Assembly (NCBI GenBank): GCA_008638165.1
Contig: VTPL01000004.1
Coordinates: forward strand, 1-35,394
DNA: 35,394 nt
Direction of reading: 5' to 3'
From: Pelagibacteraceae bacterium
GTDB taxonomy: Bacteria > Pseudomonadota > Alphaproteobacteria > Pelagibacterales > Pelagibacteraceae
In this document: in pieces, positions 16,835 to 25,880 of the stretch
Position numbering within the stretch: position 1 is the stretch's first letter
Layout of the letters: each line of letters starts with the position of its first letter
Notes under the pieces: model-generated
What the model was told of the DNA's origin: nothing
Database searches by the model: none
The model's input: the letters and a program-made list of their open reading frames with translations, nothing else
Made by a program: the position numbers and the translations under genes

Positions 16835-18123
16835 ACCTCAAAAGGGTTTTCAACTAGTATAGTATCTTCCCTCTCTGGACTTGTTGATATACTGGATATT
16901 TTTGCTCCAATAAAATCTTCAATTGCAAAAATATATTTTTTTGCATTATCTGGTAAATCATTAATATTTTTAATCCCATTAGTAGATGTTTTCCATCCTG
17001 GAAAAGTTTTATAAATAGGTTTAATTTTTAATTGATCTTCGACAGCTGCGGGCAGATAGTCAATTTTTTTTCCATTTAAATCGTACTCCACACAAATTTT
17101 AATTTCCTCTAATTCATCTAATACATCCAGTTTAGTAAGTGCTATTCCATCAATACCTGAAATTTTTATAGTTTGTCTAACTAATACTCCGTCAAACCAA
17201 CCACACCTTCTTTTTCGGCTTGTAACTGTTCCAAATTCTTTACCTCTTGTTCCTAACAGTTCCCCTACTTCATCTACTAGCTCCGTTGGAAATGGCCCTT
17301 CTCCTACTCTAGTTGTGTAAGCTTTTGTGATACCCAAAACATAATTAATTGAGTTAGGTCCGCAGCCAGTACCTGTAGCCGCACTAGAGGCAACTGTATT
17401 TGATGAAGTAACAAAAGGGTATGTGCCATGGTCAACATCAAGCAAAATGCCCTGTGCACCTTCAAATAAAATTCTTTTTTTTTGTTTTTTAAACTGATCT
17501 ATCTTTAACCAAACAGGTTGCGAAAATTTTAATATTTCTGGTGCTATTTTTAACAAATCTTTTTTTAATTGATCTTTTTCAAAAATTTTTTTTCCTAAAC
17601 CTTTTCTGATCGCGTTATGGTGCAATAAAACTGTTTCTAATCTTTGATCCAAGTTATTTTCAGACCTTAAATCCATAACACGAATTGAACGTCTACCTAC
17701 TTTGTCTTCATATGCAGGACCAATGCCTCTCCGAGTAGTTCCAATTTTACCTTTCCCAGCAGCATCTTCTCTTATTTCATCCATCTCTCTATGAAATGGT
17801 AGAATTAGATTTGCTGCTTCAGATATCATTAGATTTTCAGGGCTAACCTCTACTCCCTTTTCTCTAATCTCTTTTATTTCATCTAGAAGAGCCCATGGGT
17901 CCACAACTACCCCATTTCCAATAACTGAAATTTTATTTTTTCTAACTATACCAGAAGGCAAAAGTCGAAGCTTATATGTCACTCCATCAATGACCAAAGT
18001 ATGACCGGCGTTATGACCACCTTGAAACCTAATCACTACATCAGCTTGTTCTGACAGCCAGTCGACTATTTTCCCCTTACCTTCATCTCCCCACTGTGAA
18101 CCAACAACTACAATATTTTTCAT
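16831..18123 (-). CDS. purA: Adenylosuccinate synthetase
   Basis: First committed step of AMP synthesis: IMP + aspartate + GTP give adenylosuccinate. The 430-residue protein has the standard length and motifs: [14 protein letters not shown] with catalytic Asp13 and the phosphate-binding loop, GGHNAGHT (His41), the IMP-binding segment [14 protein letters not shown] near 128, [23 protein letters not shown] near 220 with the conserved Gln, and [12 protein letters not shown] near 300 for substrate arginines. The start overlaps the thiD stop by one base (TAATG). It is the last gene of the long leftward run; its stop and that of rpoH share TTAA. Confidence 0.98.
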   Translation of the reverse strand: MKNIVVVGSQWGDEGKGKIVDWLSEQADVVIRFQGGHNAGHTLVIDGVTYKLRLLPSGIVRKNKISVIGNGVVVDPWALLDEIKEIREKGVEVSPENLMISEAANLILPFHREMDEIREDAAGKGKIGTTRRGIGPAYEDKVGRRSIRVMDLRSENNLDQRLETVLLHHNAIRKGLGKKIFEKDQLKKDLLKIAPEILKFSQPVWLKIDQFKKQKKRILFEGAQGILLDVDHGTYPFVTSSNTVASSAATGTGCGPNSINYVLGITKAYTTRVGEGPFPTELVDEVGELLGTRGKEFGTVTSRKRRCGWFDGVLVRQTIKISGIDGIALTKLDVLDELEEIKICVEYDLNGKKIDYLPAAVEDQLKIKPIYKTFPGWKTSTNGIKNINDLPDNAKKYIFAIEDFIGAKISSISTSPEREDTILVENPFEV

Positions 18124-18935
18124 TACTTATAATTTCTGTTTAACTCAATTGAATTTAGGTGGTTTATTGGACCATTACCTTTTCCAAATTTTGGGTTTGT
18201 TAATATTGCAGAATTTACATATTTAATTCCTAGCTCACAAGATTTCTTTAGATCTTTTCCACATGAGAAAAAGGAAGTAATGGCGGTTGATAATGTGCAG
18301 CCAGTACCATGGGTATTTAAAGTTTTTATTCTTTTGCTATTAAATATTTTAATTTCTCTTTTATTTACATAAATATCATGAACTTTTTTAGAGTTTAAGT
18401 GACCTCCTTTAATAAGAATATTTGCTGCACCAGCTTCTATTAGTTTGTTAGCTGCAAATATCATATCTTCTTTAGAGTTAATTTTTACGCCTGTTAAGAT
18501 TTCTGCTTCAGGAATATTAGGTGTTATGAGAAAAACTTTTTTTAAAAGCTTTTTTTTCATTAATTTAATAGCTTCATCGCTTATTAATTTTGCACCACCT
18601 TTAGCAACCATTACTGGATCTAGGATAATTTTTTTTGTTTTTATTTTTTTTAATGAAAGAATAACTTTATTTATAACCTGAGATGAATGAAGCATGCCAA
18701 TTTTTACAGCATCAGGCTGAATATCTTTTACTGTGTAGATAATTTGATTATAAATTTCATTGGGCACAATTGGCACTACTGATTTTACACCTTTGGTATT
18801 TTGAACTGTAACGGCGGTTATTGCTGTCATTGCAAAAGAACCTAAACAAGTTGCTGTTTTGATATCTGCTTGTATGCCAGCCCCACCAGAAGAATCTGAG
18901 CCTGCTATAATTAGAATTTTGGATTTTATTTTCAA
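18123..18935 (-). CDS. thiD: Hydroxymethylpyrimidine/phosphomethylpyrimidine kinase
   Basis: Phosphorylates HMP and HMP-P for thiamine synthesis. The 270-residue ribokinase-fold protein shows [17 protein letters not shown] at the N-terminus, DPVMVAKGG near 108, [12 protein letters not shown] near 138, and the anion-hole [10 protein letters not shown] with the catalytic Cys near 213. The start is TTG at 18935, immediately after the glmM TAA (zero spacing), and no upstream ATG is available in this frame. SAR11 bacteria characteristically lack thiC and depend on external HMP, a context that would make ThiD the first step of salvage; that context is known biology, not visible here. Confidence 0.95.
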   Translation of the reverse strand: MKIKSKILIIAGSDSSGGAGIQADIKTATCLGSFAMTAITAVTVQNTKGVKSVVPIVPNEIYNQIIYTVKDIQPDAVKIGMLHSSQVINKVILSLKKIKTKKIILDPVMVAKGGAKLISDEAIKLMKKKLLKKVFLITPNIPEAEILTGVKINSKEDMIFAANKLIEAGAANILIKGGHLNSKKVHDIYVNKREIKIFNSKRIKTLNTHGTGCTLSTAITSFFSCGKDLKKSCELGIKYVNSAILTNPKFGKGNGPINHLNSIELNRNYK

Positions 18936-20261
18936 TTATAAAAGTTTTTGAGTTATTTTTTTTAAAACTATTTTCAAAAGATTAATATTATCACTCTCAC
19001 CCATCACTCTTATTAAAGGTTCTGTTCCTGATTTTCGCACTAGAATTCTACCTTGGCCTTTAATTTTTTCTTTAGATAATCTAATTAATTTTTTAATTTT
19101 TGGATCATTAAGTATATTTTCTTTTTTACATTTAACATTTTCTAAAATTTGAGGTGTTTTTTTAAAAACATTAAAAAAAGTACTAGCTTTCATTTTTCCA
19201 TTTAATGCTTTAACTGCTTCAAGTGCGACCAACAGGCCATCACCTGTTGTGGCATATTTACCAAGAATAATATGTCCAGACTGTTCACCACCTAAATTAA
19301 ATTTATATTTTTGCATAAGCTCTTTTACATATTTGTCTCCAACATTAGCTCTAATAAATTTAATTTTTTTCTGTTTAAAAAATTTTTCTAATCCATAATT
19401 AGACATTAATGTGCCAACAACTCCCCCTTTTAAGATTTTCTTTTTTTTCCACTGCATTGCAATTGCTGCTATAATCTGATCACCATCAATAATTGTCCCT
19501 TTTTCATCACACATAATTATTCTGTCAGCATCTCCATCAAAAGATATTCCAAGATCGGCCTTATATTGTTTAACTTTTTTTTGAAGGATTTGGGGGTACG
19601 TTGAACCACAATTTTTATTAATATTAAAACCATTTGGTTTGTCCCCAATTAAAATAATTTTAGCTTTTAATGATCTAAATAATTGTGGAGCAGCTTTGTA
19701 ACTAGCGCCATTTGCACAATCAATTACTATTTTTAAATTTTTAAGATTTACTTTTTTATTAATTCTTTTTTTTATTATTCTAATGTAATTATCTGTACCT
19801 GATTCTAATCTCTTTACTCTACCAAGAAGAGTATTAGCAGTGAGGTGTTTTTTAATATCTTCATCAATTAATTTTTCTATTTTATTTTCGATTTTATTAG
19901 AAAGTTTTAATCCATCAGGACCAAATAATTTTAATCCATTATCATAAAACTGATTATGAGAAGCTGTTATCATTATACCTAAATTTGCATTCATAGATTT
20001 TGTTAACATTGCTAATGCATTTGTTGGCATAGGACCCATTGTAAAAACATGCATACCTGCTGATGTTAAGCCGGAAACTAATGCTGGCTCTAGTGTGTAG
20101 CCTGATAATCTTGTATCTTTTGCAATAATAGCTGTTTGTTTTTTTTTCTTTAAATTTGTAAAATATTTTCCTGCAGCTAAACCAAATTTAAAAAACATAT
20201 CTCCATTAATATGTTTGCTGTTAACTCTTCCTCTAATGCCATCTGTGCCAAAATATTTCAT
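18936..20261 (-). CDS. glmM: Phosphoglucosamine mutase
   Basis: Converts glucosamine-6-phosphate to glucosamine-1-phosphate for UDP-GlcNAc, the peptidoglycan and lipid A precursor. The 441-residue protein starts with the family's MKYFGTDGIRGRVN. The phosphoserine is Ser101 in ITASHNQFYDNG. The metal-binding loop is SFDGDADRI near 240, the sugar-specificity loop is GGEQSGHIILG near 325, and the phosphate-binding loop is RKSGTEPLIRVM near 408. It follows folP by 6 bases, an order (ftsH-folP-glmM) widely conserved in proteobacteria. Confidence 0.97.
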   Translation of the reverse strand: MKYFGTDGIRGRVNSKHINGDMFFKFGLAAGKYFTNLKKKKQTAIIAKDTRLSGYTLEPALVSGLTSAGMHVFTMGPMPTNALAMLTKSMNANLGIMITASHNQFYDNGLKLFGPDGLKLSNKIENKIEKLIDEDIKKHLTANTLLGRVKRLESGTDNYIRIIKKRINKKVNLKNLKIVIDCANGASYKAAPQLFRSLKAKIILIGDKPNGFNINKNCGSTYPQILQKKVKQYKADLGISFDGDADRIIMCDEKGTIIDGDQIIAAIAMQWKKKKILKGGVVGTLMSNYGLEKFFKQKKIKFIRANVGDKYVKELMQKYKFNLGGEQSGHIILGKYATTGDGLLVALEAVKALNGKMKASTFFNVFKKTPQILENVKCKKENILNDPKIKKLIRLSKEKIKGQGRILVRKSGTEPLIRVMGESDNINLLKIVLKKITQKLL

Positions 20262-20267
20262 TTTTAT

Positions 20268-21326
20268 TTATTTAATTAATTCCTGATATACTATTAAACC
20301 TTGCTTTATTTCATTTACATCATGAACTCGTAATATTTGGATTCCTTGTTTAAACGCAAATATTCCAGAGCCTAACGTTCCACCTAATCTATAATCACTA
20401 TCATTATTTTTTGAAATTTCTCTAATAAATCTTTTTCTAGAAATTCCAAGTAAAATTGGAAATCCCAAAGTATGATATAATGAAATATTCTTTAGTATTT
20501 TTAAGTTGTGATTTAAATTTTTTCCAAAACCAATACCTGGATCTAATATTATCTTATCATGTGTTATACCTGATTTTCTTAAATGATTTATTTTTTGTTC
20601 AAAAAAATCATAAATATCTAATAAAACATTTTTATATTTTGGATTTATTTGCATAGTCTCCGGATCATCTAATGAGTGCTGCAAAACAAAAGGTGCATTT
20701 GTTTGCTTCAGTACATTGATAGTATCTTTGTCATAATTAAGTCCAGAGACATCATTTACAATCTTTACACCTAATGACAAACTTTTTTTCATAATTGAGG
20801 ATTTACGTGTATCTATAGAAACAAGATTATTTTTTTTAATCTTTTTAATTTTTTTTAAAACTTTATGTATTCTGTTCCACTCTGTATTTTCACTAATCGG
20901 TTTTGAGCCAGGCTTTGTGGACTCTCCACCGATATCAACGATGCTTGCACCATCTTCAAACAATTTTAACATTTGATTATAAGCTTTTTGCTCACTTGTG
21001 TATTTTCCACCATCAGAAAAACTGTCTGGCGTAATGTTTAATACTCCCATCAAATGAGTTTTATTATTTAAGTCTAAATTTAAAAAATTTTTAACTTTTC
21101 TTGTAATTTTTAAAATATCTTTTTTAACTTTTATCTTTATACTTTTTGGTAATTTATGAATTTTACTTATTGATATCTTTTTTACATTTTCTCTTGAAAT
21201 GATCTCAACATGATCAAAAGAAATGTCTTGTCTGTTGTTTAAAGGTAATGATTGCTTTAATTTTATTTTTTTTTTTGAAATTTCACCATAATAGAAATTA
21301 CACGCTCTTGTGTAATATCTATTCAT
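20268..21326 (-). CDS. folP: Dihydropteroate synthase with N-terminal extension
   Basis: Condenses DHPP with p-aminobenzoate to dihydropteroate in folate synthesis. The enzyme core begins near residue 92 with HLMGVLNITPDSFSDGG and continues with DIGGESTKPGS, SIDTRKSSIM, VNDVSGL, DPGIGFGKNLNHN and LLGISRKRFI. At 352 residues it is about 75-85 longer than E. coli FolP. The extra N-terminal part (MNRYYTRACNFYYGE..., with a segment DHVEIISREN) resembles the extension seen in other alphaproteobacterial FolP proteins, so it is probably not a new fusion. Its role is not known to me. Spacing is 6 bases to ftsH and 6 to glmM. Confidence 0.95.
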   Translation of the reverse strand: MNRYYTRACNFYYGEISKKKIKLKQSLPLNNRQDISFDHVEIISRENVKKISISKIHKLPKSIKIKVKKDILKITRKVKNFLNLDLNNKTHLMGVLNITPDSFSDGGKYTSEQKAYNQMLKLFEDGASIVDIGGESTKPGSKPISENTEWNRIHKVLKKIKKIKKNNLVSIDTRKSSIMKKSLSLGVKIVNDVSGLNYDKDTINVLKQTNAPFVLQHSLDDPETMQINPKYKNVLLDIYDFFEQKINHLRKSGITHDKIILDPGIGFGKNLNHNLKILKNISLYHTLGFPILLGISRKRFIREISKNNDSDYRLGGTLGSGIFAFKQGIQILRVHDVNEIKQGLIVYQELIK

Positions 21327-21332
21327 AAAACT

Positions 21333-23222
21333 CTAGTGAACTATTTTAGGCTTTAGACCCATTGCGCTTAAAGCGGATCCTTTTTCATCATCAACTTTTA
21401 AGTCTTGCTTGTCTGCAGGATATATATTTTTATTAATCAAATTTTCAATTTCTTCACCAGAAAGTGTTTCATAAGTTAAAAGTGCTTTAGCAAGTTTGTG
21501 AAGATCGTCAATTTTTTCTGTTAATACTTTTCTTGCTCTTTCATATCCTTTATCTACAATTTTTCTTATTTCAGAGTCTACTTTTCTTGCTGTCTCTTCA
21601 GACATATTTTGTTGTCTTGCAACAGATCTTCCTAGAAAAACCTCTTCCTCATTTTCTCCATAAGCAACTGGACCAAGTTCTTTGCTTAATCCCGCTCTCA
21701 TAACCATTGCTCTAGCTCTTTTTGTAGCTTGTTCTATATCACTTGCAGCGCCAGTAGTTACTTTATCCTCTCCAAAAATAATTTCTTCAGCTACTCTTCC
21801 TCCCATTGCTATAGCTAATTGAGCATGTAATTGCTCTCTAGTTTGTGAAAGTTCATCTCTTTCAGGCAGCTGCATTACCATCCCTAATGCTCTTCCTCTT
21901 GGAATAATTGTTGCCTTGTGTATTGGGTAAGCTGCACTCTCATTAATTGTAACTATTGCATGACCAGCCTCATGGTATGCTGTTAAAGTTTTCTCTTCTT
22001 CTGTCATAACCATGGATCTTCTCTCAGATCCCATCATTACTTTATCTTTTGCTTCTTCAAACTCATTTAAAGTCACTATTCTTTTATTTTTCCTAGCTGC
22101 TAATAACGCTGCTTCATTTACTAAATTTGCTAAATCAGCACCAGAAAATCCAGGAGTACCTCTAGCTACAGTTCTTAAATTCACATCAGGTGCCATTTTA
22201 ATTTTTTTAACATGCACTTTCAAAATTTTTTCTCTTCCAATAATATCTGGATTAGCAACAACTACCTGTCTGTCAAATCTTCCAGGTCTCAATAAAGCAG
22301 GATCAAGAACGTCAGGTCTGTTTGTGGCTGCAATAATAATTACACCCTCATTGGTATCAAAACCATCCATTTCAACTAATAACTGATTTAATGTTTGTTC
22401 TCTTTCATCATTACCACCACCTAAGCCTGCTCCTCTACTTCTTCCAACTGCATCAATTTCATCAATGAAAATTATACAAGGAGAATTTTTTTTACCTTGT
22501 TCAAACATGTCTCTAACTCTTGATGCTCCCACACCAACAAACATTTCAACAAAGTCAGATCCTGAAATAGTAAAAAAAGGTACTCCTGCTTCTCCAGCAA
22601 TTGCTCTTGCTAATAAAGTTTTACCTGTACCTGGAGGACCCACAAGTAGTGCGCCCCTAGGAATTTTTCCACCAAGCCTACTAAATTTTTTAGGATCTTT
22701 TAAAAATTCAACAATTTCCTCAACCTCTTCTTTTGCCTCTTCTACACCAGCGACATCATTAAAGGTTACTTTACCTTTTAATTCATTCATCATCTTAGCT
22801 TTAGATCTACCAAAGCCCATCGCTCCACCTTTACCACCCTGCATTTGACGCATGAAAAAAATCCAAACAGCAATTAACAACAACATTGGAAACCAAGATA
22901 ATAAAACGCCAAATAATGAAGGCATTTTTTCTTCAATTGGTGCAGCTGAAATACTTACGCCCTTATCAGATAATTTCTCAATTAAATTTGGATCATTTGG
23001 AGCATAGGTAGAAAAACTATTTCCATTAGAGTAGACACCTTTTATATTGTTTCCTTGAATTTCTACTTTTAGAATTTCTCCTTTATCAACAGAAGTTAAG
23101 AAATCTGAAAAAATAATTTGATTTCCACCTCTAATATTGGACTGAGGATTTTTAAACATATTGTAAAGTCCAATAGTTAAAAAAACTATTATAGCCCACA
23201 TAGCTAAGTTTTTTAAATTCAT
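21333..23222 (-). CDS. ftsH: ATP-dependent zinc metalloprotease FtsH
   Basis: Membrane-anchored AAA+ protease for misfolded membrane proteins and regulators such as sigma-32 and LpxC in E. coli. The 629-residue protein has two transmembrane helices (about 5-22 and 103-124) around a periplasmic domain. The AAA domain follows: Walker A GPPGTGKT (195-202), Walker [12 protein letters not shown] (250-260), the pore motif FVEMFVG and the second region of homology around 300-316. The zinc site is HEAGH (417-421), with a third ligand aspartate further on. The gene follows tilS by 43 bases, the widest spacing in this part of the run; a separate weak promoter is possible there, but no clear boxes were found. 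Confidence 0.98.
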   Translation of the reverse strand: MNLKNLAMWAIIVFLTIGLYNMFKNPQSNIRGGNQIIFSDFLTSVDKGEILKVEIQGNNIKGVYSNGNSFSTYAPNDPNLIEKLSDKGVSISAAPIEEKMPSLFGVLLSWFPMLLLIAVWIFFMRQMQGGKGGAMGFGRSKAKMMNELKGKVTFNDVAGVEEAKEEVEEIVEFLKDPKKFSRLGGKIPRGALLVGPPGTGKTLLARAIAGEAGVPFFTISGSDFVEMFVGVGASRVRDMFEQGKKNSPCIIFIDEIDAVGRSRGAGLGGGNDEREQTLNQLLVEMDGFDTNEGVIIIAATNRPDVLDPALLRPGRFDRQVVVANPDIIGREKILKVHVKKIKMAPDVNLRTVARGTPGFSGADLANLVNEAALLAARKNKRIVTLNEFEEAKDKVMMGSERRSMVMTEEEKTLTAYHEAGHAIVTINESAAYPIHKATIIPRGRALGMVMQLPERDELSQTREQLHAQLAIAMGGRVAEEIIFGEDKVTTGAASDIEQATKRARAMVMRAGLSKELGPVAYGENEEEVFLGRSVARQQNMSEETARKVDSEIRKIVDKGYERARKVLTEKIDDLHKLAKALLTYETLSGEEIENLINKNIYPADKQDLKVDDEKGSALSAMGLKPKIVH

Positions 23223-23265
23223 GAAGATAAGATAAGAATTATTCTAAATTAAACAAGTGTGAAAA

Positions 23266-24288
23266 TTAGTATTCTTTTGCAATTATTACAGTCTGATTAA
23301 CCTTTTTTATGACACATCCTGCTAAAGTCTCTTTTTTTAGAGTTCCTTTTTCAATTAATTTTAAAATATAATCAATCTTTTTTCCTCTAGCAGAAAAATA
23401 TTTTCCTCCAATATATTTCAATGAGTCTGAAAAGGATCTAAAAATTACTTCATAAGGTTGGCAAAAGAAAAGTTTATTTAAAAATAGTTTTTTATTTTCT
23501 TTATCTAAATACGAGTTTTGTCTTTTATTTTGTTCAGTATAAAATTGAATAACTTTATCAGAACCTTTTAAATTTTTAAGAGTTAAAAATAATTTATCGT
23601 TTTCAAGTCCATTGTCTTTGAAACTATTGATTATTTTTCTTACCTTTATTCTTGTAAAATTAGTGTTTTCATTTGAGGGATCTTTAATAAAAAAATTAAA
23701 AACTTGAATTGCTATATATTGTAAATGTTTTTTTTCAAATTCGAGCAAAGGTCTAATTAAGTTTATCTCGTCAATAGTTGTTTTCTTTTCAAGAGAAACC
23801 AGCCCCTTTAAACCACTTCCTCTTATCATCCGTATAAAAAAATTTTCAATTAAATCATTCAAATGATGACCGATAATCAAATTTGAAATTTTTAAACTTT
23901 TGCACTTTAAAAATAATAATTCATATCTTTTTTTTCTAGCTAGGGATTGAATATTACTTAAGGGTTTTTTTCCTTTCCAAGTAAGTATTTCAAGTTTTAT
24001 ACCAAAATTTTTTAAGATTTTTTTTACTCTCTTTGCTTCTTGGGTAGACTCTTTTCTTAACCTATGATCAACAATAAAATATTTACAATTTAAATTATAT
24101 TTAAGTGCATAAATTTTAGTTAAAAAAGTTAAAGCAAGACTATCTGGACCGCCAGATACTGCCACAGCAAAATCATTTTTAATTCCAAAATTTTTTTCAA
24201 ATTTTTCGAATAAGTTCTTAATTCTATTGTTGGATAATTTTGATGCTAAATTACGAGTTTTGATTACATTCAAATTTTTGAGACTCAT
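23266..24288 (-). CDS. tilS: tRNA(Ile)-lysidine synthase
   Basis: Adds lysine to C34 of tRNA-Ile(CAU) so that it reads AUA, an essential decoding step in an AT-rich genome with many AUA codons. The PP-loop SGGPDSLAL is at about residue 45 of this version; HRLRKES and HHLNDLIENFFIRMIRGSGLKGL further on are TilS family blocks. The track ORF begins at 24342, overlapping cpoB by 92 bases. I chose the later Met (MSLKN, 24288), which overlaps by 38 bases; the conserved part begins later still, so the true start is uncertain. At about 340 residues it is a short TilS, with the C-terminal domain reduced or diverged. Confidence 0.9.
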   Translation of the reverse strand: MSLKNLNVIKTRNLASKLSNNRIKNLFEKFEKNFGIKNDFAVAVSGGPDSLALTFLTKIYALKYNLNCKYFIVDHRLRKESTQEAKRVKKILKNFGIKLEILTWKGKKPLSNIQSLARKKRYELLFLKCKSLKISNLIIGHHLNDLIENFFIRMIRGSGLKGLVSLEKKTTIDEINLIRPLLEFEKKHLQYIAIQVFNFFIKDPSNENTNFTRIKVRKIINSFKDNGLENDKLFLTLKNLKGSDKVIQFYTEQNKRQNSYLDKENKKLFLNKLFFCQPYEVIFRSFSDSLKYIGGKYFSARGKKIDYILKLIEKGTLKKETLAGCVIKKVNQTVIIAKEY

Positions 24289-25228
24289 ATTTAGCTTTTT
24301 GGATAACAGATTGGTTTGCTTTTGGGTATTGTTTTTCAACACCGTTTATCATTTTACATCCTTGATCTTTTTCTCCAATTTGCACCATAGACACCCCTAG
24401 CTTTAGTAAATTTACTGGAGCTTTTTCCCCTTGTGGATATTTTTGATATCCTTCTAAATAAGCTGCAGCTGCATCAGTATACAATTGTCTAATTCTAAAA
24501 GTTTCAGCGTACCAATATTGAGCATTGCCAGCTAATTGATGCTCTGGGTTAGATAAAACAAATTCTCTAAAAGCTCTTTCTGCTGTTGGATAATCTCCAA
24601 CCTTTAAGAAACTTGTTGCAAATTCATATTGCTTGTCTGGAGTATCGTTGGGTAAAATTTTTTCTTCTGCTTGAAAAGTTTCTGTTACGATAGATGCGGT
24701 TGTTTCAACAGACTCGATTTTTTGAGTTGTTTCGTTAGATAATGTATCTTTGTAAGAAACTGAACCTAAATCTTGAGGTGTTGATGAGCCTGGTAAAATA
24801 TTTTCTTGTGTCGTATTCTTTGTAATATTTTTTACTGCCTCACCAGAATTAAATGCAGCTTCTAAATCTTGAAACCTAACTTGATTATCTGCCTGAACTT
24901 TTGATAGTCTATTGGATAATTTATCTAATTTAAAATTTATTTCTTCAAACTTATTCGTTAGTTGCTGAAATTGGTTTTCTATTTCTGATAACTTTAACAA
25001 ATGTCTTGTTAATACGTCTTCAGAATTATTATCAAAATTTGATAAGTTTGACGTATTATTGTTAATTTCAATTGAACCTGAATATACAGCCTTTTCTAGT
25101 GTCTTAATATCTTTTTGAATTAATTCTAAAGTTTCGTAGATATTGTGATTATCAGCAAATAAACTTTGTGTAAAAAGTAGATTTAATAAAATTAATATTT
25201 TTATAAATAACAATTTTTTAAATCTCAT
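24251..25228 (-). CDS. cpoB: Periplasmic cell division coordinator CpoB (YbgF)
   Basis: Periplasmic partner of the Tol system; in E. coli it coordinates peptidoglycan synthesis with outer-membrane constriction. The 325-residue protein begins with a signal peptide (basic start, then a leucine-rich core to about residue 25, ending SLFA). Next comes a coiled-coil segment (about 78-118, LSEIENQFQQL and onward), a linker rich in Thr/Ser/Glu, and C-terminal TPR repeats (YEFATSFLKVGDYPTAERAF; AQYWYAETF; PVNLLKLGVSM) from about 200 on. Two cysteines in the C-terminal part (GCKMI and FECNQ) may form a disulfide, as in other CpoB proteins. A terminator separates it from pal, so it needs its own promoter or readthrough. 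Confidence 0.93.
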   Translation of the reverse strand: MRFKKLLFIKILILLNLLFTQSLFADNHNIYETLELIQKDIKTLEKAVYSGSIEINNNTSNLSNFDNNSEDVLTRHLLKLSEIENQFQQLTNKFEEINFKLDKLSNRLSKVQADNQVRFQDLEAAFNSGEAVKNITKNTTQENILPGSSTPQDLGSVSYKDTLSNETTQKIESVETTASIVTETFQAEEKILPNDTPDKQYEFATSFLKVGDYPTAERAFREFVLSNPEHQLAGNAQYWYAETFRIRQLYTDAAAAYLEGYQKYPQGEKAPVNLLKLGVSMVQIGEKDQGCKMINGVEKQYPKANQSVIQKAKYESQKFECNQNS

Positions 25229-25257
25229 TACTGATAAGTTATGTTTATAATGATGGC

Positions 25258-25298
25258 AAAAAAAAGACCCCTTAACTGTACTTAATTAAGGGGTCTTA
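25258..25298 (-). terminator. Rho-independent terminator downstream of pal
   Basis: On the minus strand a perfect 12-bp stem AAGACCCCTTAA (25298-25287 as TTAAGGGGTCTT on the + strand) pairs across a 10-base loop with its complement at 25276-25265, followed by a run of T residues (nine A on the + strand at 25258-25266, two of them in the stem). It lies about 20 bases beyond the pal stop and is the clearest intrinsic terminator in the window. The stem is near-symmetrical, but the T tail is only on the minus strand. Confidence 0.93.
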
Positions 25299-25315
25299 AA
25301 TTTTAGAAATATTTA

Positions 25316-25795
25316 TTAATTTGCTTTAACTGTAACTGCTCTTCTGTTTTTTGACCAAGCTAGCGGATTAGATCCTGAGTCTACAGGTCTTTCTTTTCCA
25401 TAACTTAAAACTGAAATTCTGTCAGAAGAAATACCATAAGTCATTAAATAGTCTTTAGCAGCATTAGCTCTTCTTTCTCCTAAAGCTAAGTTGTACTCTC
25501 TTGTTCCTCTTTCATCAGCATGACCTTCTAGTACAACTGTTACATCTGAATTTTTTCTTAACCATGCAGCTTGTTTTCTTAATGTCTCTCTTGATGCAGT
25601 TGTTAAAACTGACTCATTTGTTGCAAAGAAAACTCTATCTGGAACTCCTGATGCTAAATATTCAACTGTATCTGTTCCAGTGTATACATCACTTTGCATC
25701 TGTCCTGTCGAAACTTTTTTTGTTGCACAAGCACTTAATGCAAAACATGCAAGTATAACTAAAAGTGTATTTTTTAAAATTTTGTTTAATTTCAT
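25316..25795 (-). CDS. pal: Peptidoglycan-associated lipoprotein Pal
   Basis: Outer-membrane lipoprotein that binds peptidoglycan and TolB/TolA. The 159-residue protein has a lipoprotein signal with lipobox LSAC (lipidated Cys23), a short linker and an OmpA-like domain: FFATNESVLTTASRETL, the peptidoglycan-binding block GHADERGTREYNLALGERRA, and SYGKERPVDSG. A strong Shine-Dalgarno AAGGAG (25806-25801) lies 5 bases before the ATG; this is unusual in a window where most starts lack one and fits the high abundance of Pal. An 85-base gap separates it from tolB, and a strong terminator follows. Confidence 0.98.
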   Translation of the reverse strand: MKLNKILKNTLLVILACFALSACATKKVSTGQMQSDVYTGTDTVEYLASGVPDRVFFATNESVLTTASRETLRKQAAWLRKNSDVTVVLEGHADERGTREYNLALGERRANAAKDYLMTYGISSDRISVLSYGKERPVDSGSNPLAWSKNRRAVTVKAN

Positions 25796-25826
25796 TATTG
25801 CTCCTTAATCAATATTTCTAAATCTT

Positions 25827-25856
25827 AGTATTTTCACACCTAACTAGACCTTTCAA
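25827..25856 (-). promoter_or_regulatory. Possible promoter for pal
   Basis: In the tolB-pal gap the minus strand carries TTGAAA (25856-25851), an 18-base spacer and AATACT (25832-25827), about 30 bases before the pal ATG. The -35 is good and the -10 moderate. Together with the strong ribosome-binding site and downstream terminator, it suggests pal can be transcribed as a separate short mRNA in addition to the tol operon transcript. Confidence 0.4.
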
Positions 25857-25880
25857 GAAAAAAAATCAAGCAATTTAGGA

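Noticed and set aside
22012-22848. Two + strand ORFs (124 and 127 codons) opposite ftsH
   Set aside because: They are shadows of a strongly conserved FtsH AAA domain; composition is that of the complement, with no ribosome-binding site or recognisable motif.
23223-23265. Sigma-32 promoter for ftsH
   Set aside because: A CTTGTT is present, but no matching -10 of the heat-shock type at suitable spacing.
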